Shown piece after piece: positions 23,715 through 30,579 of a DNA stretch of 41,782 bases. A model generated the notes under the pieces. It saw nothing but the letters and a program-made list of their open reading frames with translations, had not been told where the DNA came from and made no database searches. The position numbers were made by a program, and so were the translations under genes. Location of the stretch: contig CANQBH010000018.1 in NCBI GenBank assembly GCA_947589155.1, forward strand, positions 1-41,782, read 5' to 3'. The DNA is from an uncultured Lachnospiraceae bacterium. GTDB taxonomy: Bacteria > Bacillota > Clostridia > Lachnospirales > Lachnospiraceae. Every line of letters starts with the position of its first letter. Within the stretch, counting starts at the first letter, position 1.

Positions 23715-24850
23715 TGGTTATTCACCCCCCCGGGAAACGCATCGGGCTGCGCTTCCGGTTGTTGTACTTCTTGCTGTATTGGCTGTTCTGCCTGTTGTTC
23801 CGGCTGCTCCGGCTGCGTTTCCGGCTGCTGCTCCGGCTGCGGCGCCTGTTCTTCCGGCTGTGGCTGCGGCTGTTCGGCCTGCTGCTGCGCGGCGTTTGAA
23901 GTGTTCCGGTTTCGGTTGGAAGACGTCTGCCGCTGCTGCTGTTCCTGCTGTTGCTGTTGCTGTTGCTGCTGCGCCTGCTGTTCGAGCAGGGCGTTGATCC
24001 GGTGCTTCTTCGCGCTCAGGACGCGTCCCGCGCCGTTATGCAGCATGGTCTCCGTAATGGTTCCGTCCTGCACGGCCTGTCTTGCGCCCTCCCATGCTTC
24101 GGAAAAGCCTTGCGGCACATAGAGCGCCGTCATTCCGGCGCATATGCCGCGGATTGCCGCTTCGCCCTGCGCGATGTCCTGCGCCTGCGCGATCTCGCTC
24201 AGGTCTCCGCTGACGATCACGCCGGCGAACCCGTCCGTTTCGCGGATCTTTCGGATCATATCCGCCGAAAGCCCGTCCTCCGCGGACAACATCAAAAACT
24301 CCTCGTCGCCCAGATGGGATGACGAACTGAAAATACACGCGATCTCTCCGGCAAGCGCGGCCGCCTCCTCGTTTTCACAAAAGAGCATCAACGGCCAGCC
24401 GGTCCGTTCCGTGCTGTATGTCTGAAGGTTGGACAGATTGACGCCGGATGCGTCTTCGCGGATCATGTTCGCTTCGCTGCATACCATGCCGCCGACCGGC
24501 ACAAGGTTGATGGCGTTCCTGCAGCCCTCGCCCGCGATCGTGACCTCGGGATTGCCGGTAAAGTCTTCCGGCTCCACAACAAACATCTGCGCGAGCAGAT
24601 CCTCGTCGCTCATGCCTGAAAGCGCTTCCTCGACGTCCTCGTCAAACGTCAGGCGGACTTCGTCGTAGGTCTCCCTTTCCGGCGCTTCGCTTTCTTCTTC
24701 TTTCTCCCGATACGTCGTCTTCTCCGCCACGTCGCCGCTGTCGTCCGACTTTGTGCCGCGGGCGACGGCTGTGCCTATGGAAAAGACCACGACGAGGATC
24801 AGAACGGCCGTCTCTATTAAGATTAAAAGACTGATCTCCCGGTTCTTCAC
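23711..24850 (-). CDS. Membrane-anchored degenerate GH3-like protein with Gln/Pro-rich tail
   Basis: A 379-residue protein. Residues 9-31 are one transmembrane helix, followed by an acidic linker. A region (about 75-290) resembles the N-terminus of family 3 glycosidases: MSDEDLLAQMFVVEPEDFTG, LVPVGGMVCSEANM, GWPLMLFCENE, and GFAGVIVSGDLSEIAQAQDI. The KHFPGHG segment normal for GH3/NagZ is missing, and the region is short, so I suspect loss of catalysis and perhaps a glycan-binding or scaffold role. The tail is Gln/Pro-rich with a long CAG/CAA run (about 23929-23983). The gene ends at a G7 tract: G6 or G8 would change only the last residues and the place of the stop. GTG start at 24850. Next genes: sortase before, dehydratase after (ATGA overlap). 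Confidence 0.7.
   Translation of the reverse strand: MKNREISLLILIETAVLILVVVFSIGTAVARGTKSDDSGDVAEKTTYREKEEESEAPERETYDEVRLTFDEDVEEALSGMSDEDLLAQMFVVEPEDFTGNPEVTIAGEGCRNAINLVPVGGMVCSEANMIREDASGVNLSNLQTYSTERTGWPLMLFCENEEAAALAGEIACIFSSSSHLGDEEFLMLSAEDGLSADMIRKIRETDGFAGVIVSGDLSEIAQAQDIAQGEAAIRGICAGMTALYVPQGFSEAWEGARQAVQDGTITETMLHNGAGRVLSAKKHRINALLEQQAQQQQQQQQQEQQQRQTSSNRNRNTSNAAQQQAEQPQPQPEEQAPQPEQQPETQPEQPEQQAEQPIQQEVQQPEAQPDAFPGGVNNQ
23725..23731 (-). repeat. Poly-G tract G7 at a gene junction, doubling as a ribosome site
   Basis: Seven C on the plus strand. The coding strand reads CCC GGG GGG GTG AAT AAC CAA TGA. GGGGGGGTGA lies about 7 bases before the dehydratase ATG and resembles AGGAGGTGA. 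G6 would give GGG TGA (early stop), and G8 would give GGT GAA TAA. Confidence 0.85.
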
Positions 24851-24871
24851 TCCGTCTGTTCTCCCTTTCTC

Positions 24872-25669
24872 TTACTGCAATTCTACGCCCTGCACCAGCC
24901 ACCGGTTTGACGGTGCGTAACTGATACAGGTGGAAAGCGTCAGGATGCGCTTCGTCGCGTCGACGCCGCTCAGGTCGTCGATCAGATGCGCGTTCTGCGT
25001 ATTGATATTCTTGACCATGCCAAGATAGTTGCCGAAATTGCTGCGGTCCGTGCAGTCGTAGGTCGCCAGAAGATGGGCGTCCGTAAACGTATAGGCCGCA
25101 AAGATCTCGTAAGCGTAGGTCTCCTCGGGCATATAGCAGATGATATAACGGTTCTGTTCAAAGAACGCCTCGTCCTCAAAGCGGTGGAGCGTGGCGAACA
25201 TGCTGCCGTCTTTCATGTCATGGCCGTAGAGCACCGTGTGATTGTCCGAAAAGTCCGGCGGATTATAGGAAGACTGCGAATAAATGCAGCCCGGATAGCC
25301 GCTGCTTTTGTCCAGATTGTGCTCCAGATAGTAGTCATCGCTGCCTTCTTTCTGCAGGACGGGATAATCCACATCCGTGCCCGGCACCCAGATCCACGCG
25401 TAAACATCTTCGTTCTGCGCTTTTAACGCCTCCCAGTCGATATCGCGCTTGGGAAATTTCTGTCCGGTCTTTTCGTAGAGTTCCTCGTCGTAATCCTCCG
25501 ACGTCTCCTTAACTGTTTCTTTTTTTACGGCCTCCTCCTGCCCTTTGGCGCGGTTCTTCTGATAGAACTGCCATCCCGCGACCGCCGCAAGGACGATTGC
25601 CGCTCCCAGAAACAGAAACGGCAGGATCCGTTTGAAAGAGACGCGCTTCTTGCCCGTTTGTTTGTCCAT
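24872..25669 (-). CDS. Class B sortase
   Basis: A 265-residue sortase B. The N-terminal transmembrane helix lies at residues 13-33, followed by a charged linker and the catalytic domain from about residue 75 (VYAWIWVPGTDVDYPVLQ). The catalytic triad is H150 (HTVLYGHDM), C248 (LTLSTCIS) and R256 (SNRWLVQG). It attaches surface proteins to peptidoglycan at a sorting signal. The gene just upstream in transcription encodes a protein with an SPKTG signal, its probable substrate. The start ATG at 25669 follows AGAGGAACAGGAG. Confidence 0.93.
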   Translation of the reverse strand: MDKQTGKKRVSFKRILPFLFLGAAIVLAAVAGWQFYQKNRAKGQEEAVKKETVKETSEDYDEELYEKTGQKFPKRDIDWEALKAQNEDVYAWIWVPGTDVDYPVLQKEGSDDYYLEHNLDKSSGYPGCIYSQSSYNPPDFSDNHTVLYGHDMKDGSMFATLHRFEDEAFFEQNRYIICYMPEETYAYEIFAAYTFTDAHLLATYDCTDRSNFGNYLGMVKNINTQNAHLIDDLSGVDATKRILTLSTCISYAPSNRWLVQGVELQ

Positions 25670-25696
25670 CTCCTGTTCCTCTTTTCAAGAACTTTC

Positions 25697-25753
25697 CTAC
25701 GGGGCAAACGATTTGTCCCGTAGCAAAATCCTCGAGGGCAGCATGCGCTGCCC
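25697..25753. other. Two adjacent inverted repeats between surface-protein and sortase genes
   Basis: Hairpin 1 (25697-25723): CTACGGGGCAAA / TTTGTCCCGTAG, a 12-pair stem with one G-T pair and a 3-base loop. Hairpin 2 (25736-25753): GGGCAGC / GCTGCCC with a 4-base loop. Neither is followed by a U-run, so these may be mRNA processing or stability elements that set the ratio of substrate protein to sortase (inference). Confidence 0.55.
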
Positions 25754-25826
25754 CTTCGGATCTACTCACATGATCGTTTTGAGAACTTGTCTCATTTTGT
25801 TATTCTGATCTAGCGAACTATTGCGT

Positions 25827-26441
25827 TTAGTTGAAACGCACACGCTTTGCGCAGAAAGCTGCGCATGCAAACATGAGAACAGCGGCTGCTGCTGCAACCG
25901 GCGCGGTCTCGCCTGTCTTAGGTGACGTTGCGCCTACTGCTGTCTGATCTGCGATCTCTACTACCAGAACCGGTGAGAAAGAGTGGAAAATTGCGGTGAT
26001 CTGTCCGTTTGCGATCGTAGATGCAAGAACCTCCCATGTGCCGTCTGCCTTCTGATGAAGTACCTGATAGGTCTTTCCTTCGACGATACCCGCTACCTTA
26101 AACGTAACAGGAACGCCTGCTGCCAACTGCTCCGCTGTTGCAGCCGGTACCGTAACGTCAAGAGCCGCTACTGTCGTAACGTTCTTGCCTTCCGTAGAAA
26201 TTCCGGCGCTTTTCAGCGTCTCGGTTACTGCTGCCTGGCCTGCGGTAAGCTGTGCCTGCGTCAGCGGCGCAGTCTCTACTGGTAAGCCGCTCTCCGTCGT
26301 GACCTCGGAAACAGCCGCTGCCAATTCGCGCGCTGCGGCATCATCCTGTCCACCTTCGTTAGAAGGCGATGCGAAAACCGTAACGCTTCCGAGCATGAGT
26401 ACCATGACTCCTGCCAGTACAGCAAACATCTTCTTCTTCAT
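25827..26441 (-). CDS. Small cell-wall-anchored surface protein with SPKTG sorting signal
   Basis: A 204-residue secreted protein. The start at 26441 has GGAGAGTGAGG upstream and gives a classical signal peptide (MKKKMFAVLAGVMVLMLGSV, then TVFASPS with cleavage likely after VFA). The middle is Ala/Thr/Val-rich with no family I recognise, but includes VTFKVAGIVEGKTYQVLHQK. The end is an SPKTGE sorting signal, a hydrophobic helix and a basic CAKRVRFN tail. It is therefore a likely substrate of the sortase B encoded next. Its place inside a capsule operon suggests a role at the cell surface linked to the polymer (inference). Confidence 0.8.
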   Translation of the reverse strand: MKKKMFAVLAGVMVLMLGSVTVFASPSNEGGQDDAAARELAAAVSEVTTESGLPVETAPLTQAQLTAGQAAVTETLKSAGISTEGKNVTTVAALDVTVPAATAEQLAAGVPVTFKVAGIVEGKTYQVLHQKADGTWEVLASTIANGQITAIFHSFSPVLVVEIADQTAVGATSPKTGETAPVAAAAAVLMFACAAFCAKRVRFN

Positions 26442-26520
26442 TTTGGGCCTCACTCTCCTTTCGTTAGATTTCATGTGAGTATATGTTAAGCATTCCTTTC
26501 GGTCTGCCCAACACCTTGCG

Positions 26521-27585
26521 TTATTCGGACGCCTCTCCGTCGTCCTCCGGAAGGACCTCCTGATAGAACACCTGTATGATAAGGTCGTAGAGTCCTTCTT
26601 CATCTATATAAAATTCTTCAAACTTCTCCCCCATGACCGTCTCGCCCGGCACGCTGTATATATGATCCTCCGTGAGGTCGTAATCCGAAAAATCCGTCAG
26701 AAGATCCGCGAAACTGATGTCGGTGATCATATAATCCGACGCCTCGGAATAAATGTTGTTCAGGCGGGACTTCTTGTCCGGCAGCGCTTTGACCGCCTTC
26801 ATGAACTGCGCCACATACTGTTCCTCGCGGCGCAGCCGCTGCGTAGAACTGTCAAACGTATCGGTGTCCCTGCCGCGCACATAGTAATAGGCCTCCTGCC
26901 CTTTGAGCGTTACGGTCTCGCCCTCGTGCAGTTCCACGCCGGCGTCCGGATAGGACAGGTCCTGCAGACATTCCACTTCCACGCCGCCGACCGCGTCGTT
27001 TAAGATCGGGACGCCGTCCATATACAGCGAAAGATATCCCGCGATCGGCAGATTGTCGAACATTTTGGAGACCGCGTCGACGGTCCGACGGCAGCTGAGC
27101 CGCTTGCCGTCGCCGTAAGCGTGCTGCAGGCAGAGCTGCGCGACATGCTCCCCGAGCGGCGTGCCGTCCTCGCCGTACTGGTCGATCTCCGTCATCGTGT
27201 TCCGGTTGATCGAAATGGCGGAAAATCGCTCCGCCTCTTTGTCGAGTACGAGCAAAAAGATCGCGTCGCACTGGCCGCCGTCCATATAATTTTCCGTCGC
27301 CTCCGCCGGGCCCGACTTATCAATACCCATCAGAAGATAGGTGTCGATCCGGTTGTTGTACTTGTAATATTTTCCTTTGTAGGAGATCACGCCCTCCTGC
27401 CATTTTTCATCCGCCGTTATCTCGGGCGTTTCGGCCTTTTCTTTGGAGGAATTGCCAAACGCCATGGCTGCCCTGACGAGCAGGACGGCCACCGCAAGCA
27501 GGCATACGGCCGGAATCCAGAACAGTTTTTTCTTCGGCGCGTCTTCCGTTTCTCTTTTCCGTTTTACGGGTCCTCTGATCTTCAC
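26521..27585 (-). CDS. LytR-CpsA-Psr (LCP) family glycopolymer transferase
   Basis: A 354-residue LCP protein. A basic cytoplasmic N-terminus is followed by a transmembrane helix (residues 21-42) and an extracellular LCP domain. The domain shows DTYLLMGIDKSG, GQCDAIFLLVLDKEAERFSA, SINRNTMTEI, AVGGVEVEC and YYYVRGRDTDTFDSSTQRL with the conserved Arg residues. LCP enzymes move the finished undecaprenyl-linked polymer to peptidoglycan. The start is GTG at 27585, 6 bases after the CpsD stop. It follows cpsB-C-D as in other Gram-positive capsule operons. Confidence 0.9.
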   Translation of the reverse strand: MKIRGPVKRKRETEDAPKKKLFWIPAVCLLAVAVLLVRAAMAFGNSSKEKAETPEITADEKWQEGVISYKGKYYKYNNRIDTYLLMGIDKSGPAEATENYMDGGQCDAIFLLVLDKEAERFSAISINRNTMTEIDQYGEDGTPLGEHVAQLCLQHAYGDGKRLSCRRTVDAVSKMFDNLPIAGYLSLYMDGVPILNDAVGGVEVECLQDLSYPDAGVELHEGETVTLKGQEAYYYVRGRDTDTFDSSTQRLRREEQYVAQFMKAVKALPDKKSRLNNIYSEASDYMITDISFADLLTDFSDYDLTEDHIYSVPGETVMGEKFEEFYIDEEGLYDLIIQVFYQEVLPEDDGEASE

Positions 27586-27591
27586 TCCGTT

Positions 27592-28350
27592 TTACCTTCG
27601 CTCCGCTTTCTTTTCCCTGCCGGCAGCGCTTTCCTCGCCGTAGCGGCTGTAATTGCCATAGTAATTGCCGTAGTATTTTCCGTAATACTTGCCGTAATAA
27701 GAAGTATGCTTAACCTTCGCCTTGTTGAGGACGGCGCCGAGGATCCGGACGCCCGACGTCTCAAGCTGCTTCTTCGCCTGCCCGATGGCGCGGCTGGAGA
27801 CCATGTCCTGCGCCACGACCAGGATCGCGCCGTCGCAGTGCTTTGCGATCACGGCCGCGTCGATCGCCGCGCCCAGCGGCGGGCAGTCAAAGAGGATATA
27901 GTCGAAATTCTTCCGGCAGAACGACACCATCTGTTCAAAATACCGCGAGTCCAGAAGTTCCGTAGGGTTCGGCACGGACGGTCCCGCAAAGATCATGAAA
28001 AGTTTCGGGAGTTCCGTCACATAGAGGATATCCTCAAGGGTTTTTTGTCCGGACAGATAATGCGTCAGTCCATAGATCTCCTCCCCGTCCTTGGAGCGGA
28101 TCCTATGCCGCCCGATCAGGACGGACTTGCGGATATCCGTATCGATGACCACAACGCTCTTGCCCGCGTCGGACAGCGATTTTGCCAGCCCCATGACCAC
28201 GGTGCTCTTTCCTTCGTTCGGAACGGTGCTCGACATCAGCACGGCTTTGACGTCGTCGCCGCAGAACTGCAGGTTGGTGCGCAGCGTCCGCAGGCTTTCC
28301 CGCATTTGATAACTTTCTTCCTGTTTTATGCCAAATTTGACTGCTTTCAT
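27592..28350 (-). CDS. cpsD: CpsD/CapB-family tyrosine autokinase
   Basis: A 252-residue BY-kinase. Walker A is STVPNEGKSTVVMG, Walker A' is VVVIDTDIR and Walker B is YILFDCPPLGAAID. The N-terminal RESLRTLRTNL is the oligomerisation motif. The C-terminal tyrosine cluster is a run of YYGK/YYGN units with up to eleven Tyr, encoded by a 12-bp repeat. CpsC (28364-29131) is its membrane activator and CpsB (29213-29965) its phosphatase; together they control polymer length and export. It starts 13 bases after the CpsC stop. Confidence 0.95.
   Translation of the reverse strand: MKAVKFGIKQEESYQMRESLRTLRTNLQFCGDDVKAVLMSSTVPNEGKSTVVMGLAKSLSDAGKSVVVIDTDIRKSVLIGRHRIRSKDGEEIYGLTHYLSGQKTLEDILYVTELPKLFMIFAGPSVPNPTELLDSRYFEQMVSFCRKNFDYILFDCPPLGAAIDAAVIAKHCDGAILVVAQDMVSSRAIGQAKKQLETSGVRILGAVLNKAKVKHTSYYGKYYGKYYGNYYGNYSRYGEESAAGREKKAERR
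27652..27699 (-). repeat. 12-bp repeats encoding the CpsD tyrosine cluster
   Basis: Four tandem 12-bp units each encode Tyr-Tyr-Gly-(Lys/Asn), with third-base differences between units. The period is a multiple of three, so changes in copy number would add or remove phosphorylation sites without a frameshift. Confidence 0.75.
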
Positions 28351-28363
28351 TTTTTCCCCTATG

Positions 28364-29131
28364 CTATGCGCTCTTTTTCTTCAGGCCCGCCGGTTTTTTC
28401 TTCTTGTCTCCCTGCAGGTCTTTTTCATCGTCCATGCTCTCCTCATACGGCAGCGTTCCCAGCACCGTCATGCCAAGTTTGCTCTCCAGGTCGGCGCTGT
28501 CGCTGATCGTATCGTTGAGCAGGTATCCGGCCGCGATCACGCCCGCCGCAAGCACGAGGCCAAGCAGCGCGCCGATCAGGGTGTTGCGCAGGATATGCGG
28601 GCTCACCGGGTCTCCGTCGGCATAACCCTTGGAGATCGTGGTCGGCGGATCCTGATCCATCTTTTCCGCAATATAATCGGAAGCGACGGCTGCGATCTCG
28701 TCCGCGATCGCTTTGGCCCGCTGCGGGTCGGGGTCCGTGACCGTGATGTCAAGGATACGCGAATCCGCCGGATTGGAGACATCCACTTTATCGCGCAGGC
28801 CCGCATAATCTTCTTCCAGTCCGAGATTGACGATGACCTGCTCCAGGACCGGCCGTCCGGACACGACGACGATATAGTCGTTGGTCAGGCTCGCGCCGCT
28901 CTGGATATCCGCAAGGCTCGTGATCGACGTGCTCTTGCTCAAGACGTACAATTCCGACGTGGACTCGTACTTTGGCACCGCGATGAACTCGCTGTAAAAA
29001 AAGGCGATGAGCGCCACGATCACAACCGATGCGGCGATCGTCCTCCAATGATCCAGCAATTCGAGAAACAGGTCGAACAGGTCGATCTCGATCTCGTCCG
29101 TCTCTTTTATAGACTGCTTATTGTCTTCCAT
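28364..29131 (-). CDS. cpsC: CpsC/CapA-family chain-length determinant (Wzz-type)
   Basis: A 255-residue Wzz-domain protein. An acidic N-terminus (EIEIDLFDLFLELLDHWRTI) leads into transmembrane helix 1 (about residues 32-50) and an extracellular domain with YESTSELYVLSK. A second helix (about 185-207) is followed by a cytoplasmic tail ending in Lys-rich KKKKPAGLKKK. It is the membrane partner and activator of the CpsD kinase. AAAGGA precedes the ATG. A G8 tract lies 67 bases upstream in the leader. Confidence 0.93.
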   Translation of the reverse strand: MEDNKQSIKETDEIEIDLFDLFLELLDHWRTIAASVVIVALIAFFYSEFIAVPKYESTSELYVLSKSTSITSLADIQSGASLTNDYIVVVSGRPVLEQVIVNLGLEEDYAGLRDKVDVSNPADSRILDITVTDPDPQRAKAIADEIAAVASDYIAEKMDQDPPTTISKGYADGDPVSPHILRNTLIGALLGLVLAAGVIAAGYLLNDTISDSADLESKLGMTVLGTLPYEESMDDEKDLQGDKKKKPAGLKKKSA

Positions 29132-29197
29132 CTGTTTTTCCTTTCCGTCGTTCTTTTTATTTCCACTGCCCGAAACGAAAACAGGGGGAAGGCAATA

Positions 29198-29205
29198 CCC
29201 CCCCC
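29198..29205 (-). repeat. Poly-G tract G8 in the leader between cpsB and cpsC
   Basis: Eight C on the plus strand, 8 bases after the CpsB stop and 67 bases before the CpsC start. In the transcript the G-run can pair with CCCCC (29188-29184) across a 9-base loop. A change in tract length could alter this leader structure; it cannot shift a reading frame. Confidence 0.85.
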
Positions 29206-29212
29206 GAATCAG

Positions 29213-29965
29213 TCAATTCAACCATTTTCCTTCTGTCATTTTCGCAGCGTTGTCATAACATATGCGTTTGGCATAAGCCTCTCCGCACAAGGCGCAAACC
29301 GTCTGATAGGCGTCCTGCATCGCGGGACGGCGTTTCAGCGGATCATGCGCGTCGCTTGCAAGGAACGAGACCGCTCCTTCTTTGAGCGTTTGTTCGACCC
29401 GCTTTTTCATGCTGCGGTCAAACGGATGCGTCACCGTGGAAGCGTTCATCTGCAAACAGGCGCCCATGCGTCTGATCTGCCGCAACGCGTCCGGATCGTA
29501 AAAGACCTTCGCATAGCGCTCCACATGCGCGATGATGGGCAGATAACCGTCGCTGACCAGACGGCCGACGGCGTATTCTATATCGGCGTACCCGCAGGAC
29601 GTGGAAAACTCCACAAGCAGATAATCCGTTTCGTTGATCCGCCGGAACTTTTCGCGGTGCTCCTCGTAAAGTTCTCTGGTAAAATAAACCTCGCTTCCCA
29701 GATAACACAAAAGATCGGGATAACGTTCCGCGGCCTTTTCGCGCACCTGCTCAAACAAAGAAAAATGCCTCCGGAACATATCCAGCCAAGGCTCCCGGAC
29801 ATGCGGCGTAAAAACCAGAAGCCGCACGCCTTCCTCATAGGAAAGGCGGATCATCTCAAGCGCCGTGTCCATATCGCGCGCGCCGTCGTCGACAGTTGGC
29901 AGGATGTGGCAATGCACGTCCGCCAGCGGCGCGTAGATTGCTTTTTCTTTTTTCTTCCATAGCAT
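29213..29965 (-). CDS. cpsB: CpsB/YwqE-family tyrosine-protein phosphatase (PHP domain)
   Basis: A 250-residue manganese-dependent PHP phosphatase. Metal-binding motifs are DVHCHILPTVDDGARD at the N-terminus, then LLVFTPHVRE, CYLGSEVYF, PIIAHVERY and FLASDAHDPLKRR. It removes phosphate from the CpsD tyrosine cluster. It is the first gene after the capsule promoter at 29991-30019, as in pneumococcal and related operons. The start is 29965 (MLWKKKEKA). Confidence 0.95.
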   Translation of the reverse strand: MLWKKKEKAIYAPLADVHCHILPTVDDGARDMDTALEMIRLSYEEGVRLLVFTPHVREPWLDMFRRHFSLFEQVREKAAERYPDLLCYLGSEVYFTRELYEEHREKFRRINETDYLLVEFSTSCGYADIEYAVGRLVSDGYLPIIAHVERYAKVFYDPDALRQIRRMGACLQMNASTVTHPFDRSMKKRVEQTLKEGAVSFLASDAHDPLKRRPAMQDAYQTVCALCGEAYAKRICYDNAAKMTEGKWLN

Positions 29966-29990
29966 GTCAAATTACCCTTTACGAAAGTCA

Positions 29991-30019
29991 ATTATATAAA
30001 TACTATCGTATTTTGTCAA
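29991..30019 (-). promoter_or_regulatory. Consensus capsule-operon promoter with palindrome in the spacer
   Basis: On the minus strand TTGACA (30019-30014), a 17-base spacer and TATAAT (29996-29991) match the sigma-A consensus exactly. Inside the spacer is a perfect inverted repeat AAATAC-TATC-GTATTT (29998-30013). A nine-base A/T run lies just upstream of the -35. A spacer palindrome is a classical place for a repressor, and the divergent XRE gene is the obvious candidate. Confidence 0.85.
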
Positions 30020-30041
30020 CTGTTTTTTTTTCATGACGATA

Positions 30042-30057
30042 AAGAGTATCCACTCTT
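30042..30057 (+). promoter_or_regulatory. Second inverted repeat between the XRE gene and the capsule promoter
   Basis: AAGAGT-ATCC-ACTCTT has the same 6-4-6 layout as the palindrome in the capsule promoter spacer, 44 bases away centre to centre. It lies where the XRE gene's own transcript would begin, so it may be an autoregulatory site. Confidence 0.55.
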
Positions 30058-30117
30058 GTCAAGGAGATGCTAAAGTATTGGGAAATCATATTGGAAAAGT
30101 TTAAGGAGACGGCGCTT

Positions 30118-30426
30118 ATGCTAGGGGATCAGATCAAGATATTACGGAAAGCCAAACAGGTTTCGCAGGTAGAACTTGCCAATCAGATCGGCGTGACAAA
30201 GCAATCTGTCAGTAATTGGGAAAATGACAATATTATGCCATCGGTCGATATCATAAAGAAACTCAGCAATTATTTCGGATGCACTTCGGATTATCTTCTC
30301 GAACTCGATAAAACGCGGATCATCATAGAGACCACGCACCTGACGCCGGTGCAGGCGTCCCACATCATACAGATCGTCCGCGATTACGAGCAGTTGAACG
30401 CGAAGATCAACAATTCTTTATCTTAG
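30118..30426 (+). CDS. XRE-family transcriptional regulator
   Basis: A 102-residue Cro/CI-type DNA-binding protein. Its helix-turn-helix is KQVSQVELANQIGVTKQSVS followed by NWENDNIMPSVDIIKKLS. A short C-terminal helix is probably for dimerisation. The start at 30118 is chosen for AAGGAG 9 bases upstream; an earlier ATG at 30067 has its AAGGAG abutting the start codon. The gene is divergent from the capsule operon and shares its control region, so I infer that it governs that operon through the 6-4-6 palindromes. Confidence 0.85.
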   Translation: MLGDQIKILRKAKQVSQVELANQIGVTKQSVSNWENDNIMPSVDIIKKLSNYFGCTSDYLLELDKTRIIIETTHLTPVQASHIIQIVRDYEQLNAKINNSLS

Positions 30427-30452
30427 GATCTTTCTTGTTCTTTTTTGCCTCT

Positions 30453-30470
30453 CATGGTACACTTACCATG
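30453..30470 (+). promoter_or_regulatory. Inverted repeat upstream of the hydrolase gene
   Basis: CATGGTA-CACT-TACCATG, a perfect 7-4-7 repeat between the XRE stop and the hydrolase start. No U-run follows, so an operator is as likely as a weak terminator. Confidence 0.45.
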
Positions 30471-30579
30471 ACCGCGGCCCTTTGTACCGCCTCGCGCTCT
30501 TTCTGCAGAACACGGCGCGGTTTCTTCTTATTTGAGGGAATCTTGAATGGATGCGGCGAAACTTACACAGGAGGATGGG

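Noticed and set aside
23929..23983. CAG/CAA run in the GH3-like gene as a CRISPR-like or frame-shifting repeat
   Set aside because: It is a triplet run coding for Gln in a low-complexity tail; it may vary in length but keeps the frame.
639..29205. All poly-G tracts as sequencing or assembly errors
   Set aside because: Only two of the tracts break a frame. The others are in frame, all nine are on one strand and in one locus, and those in genes fall in one class of gene. Error remains possible for the two OFF genes and is named as the main test.
27121..29962. Long plus-strand open frames opposite cpsB-cpsC-cpsD-LCP
   Set aside because: They are antisense to clear family members, lack ribosome sites and recognisable domains, and arise from GC-rich codon use.
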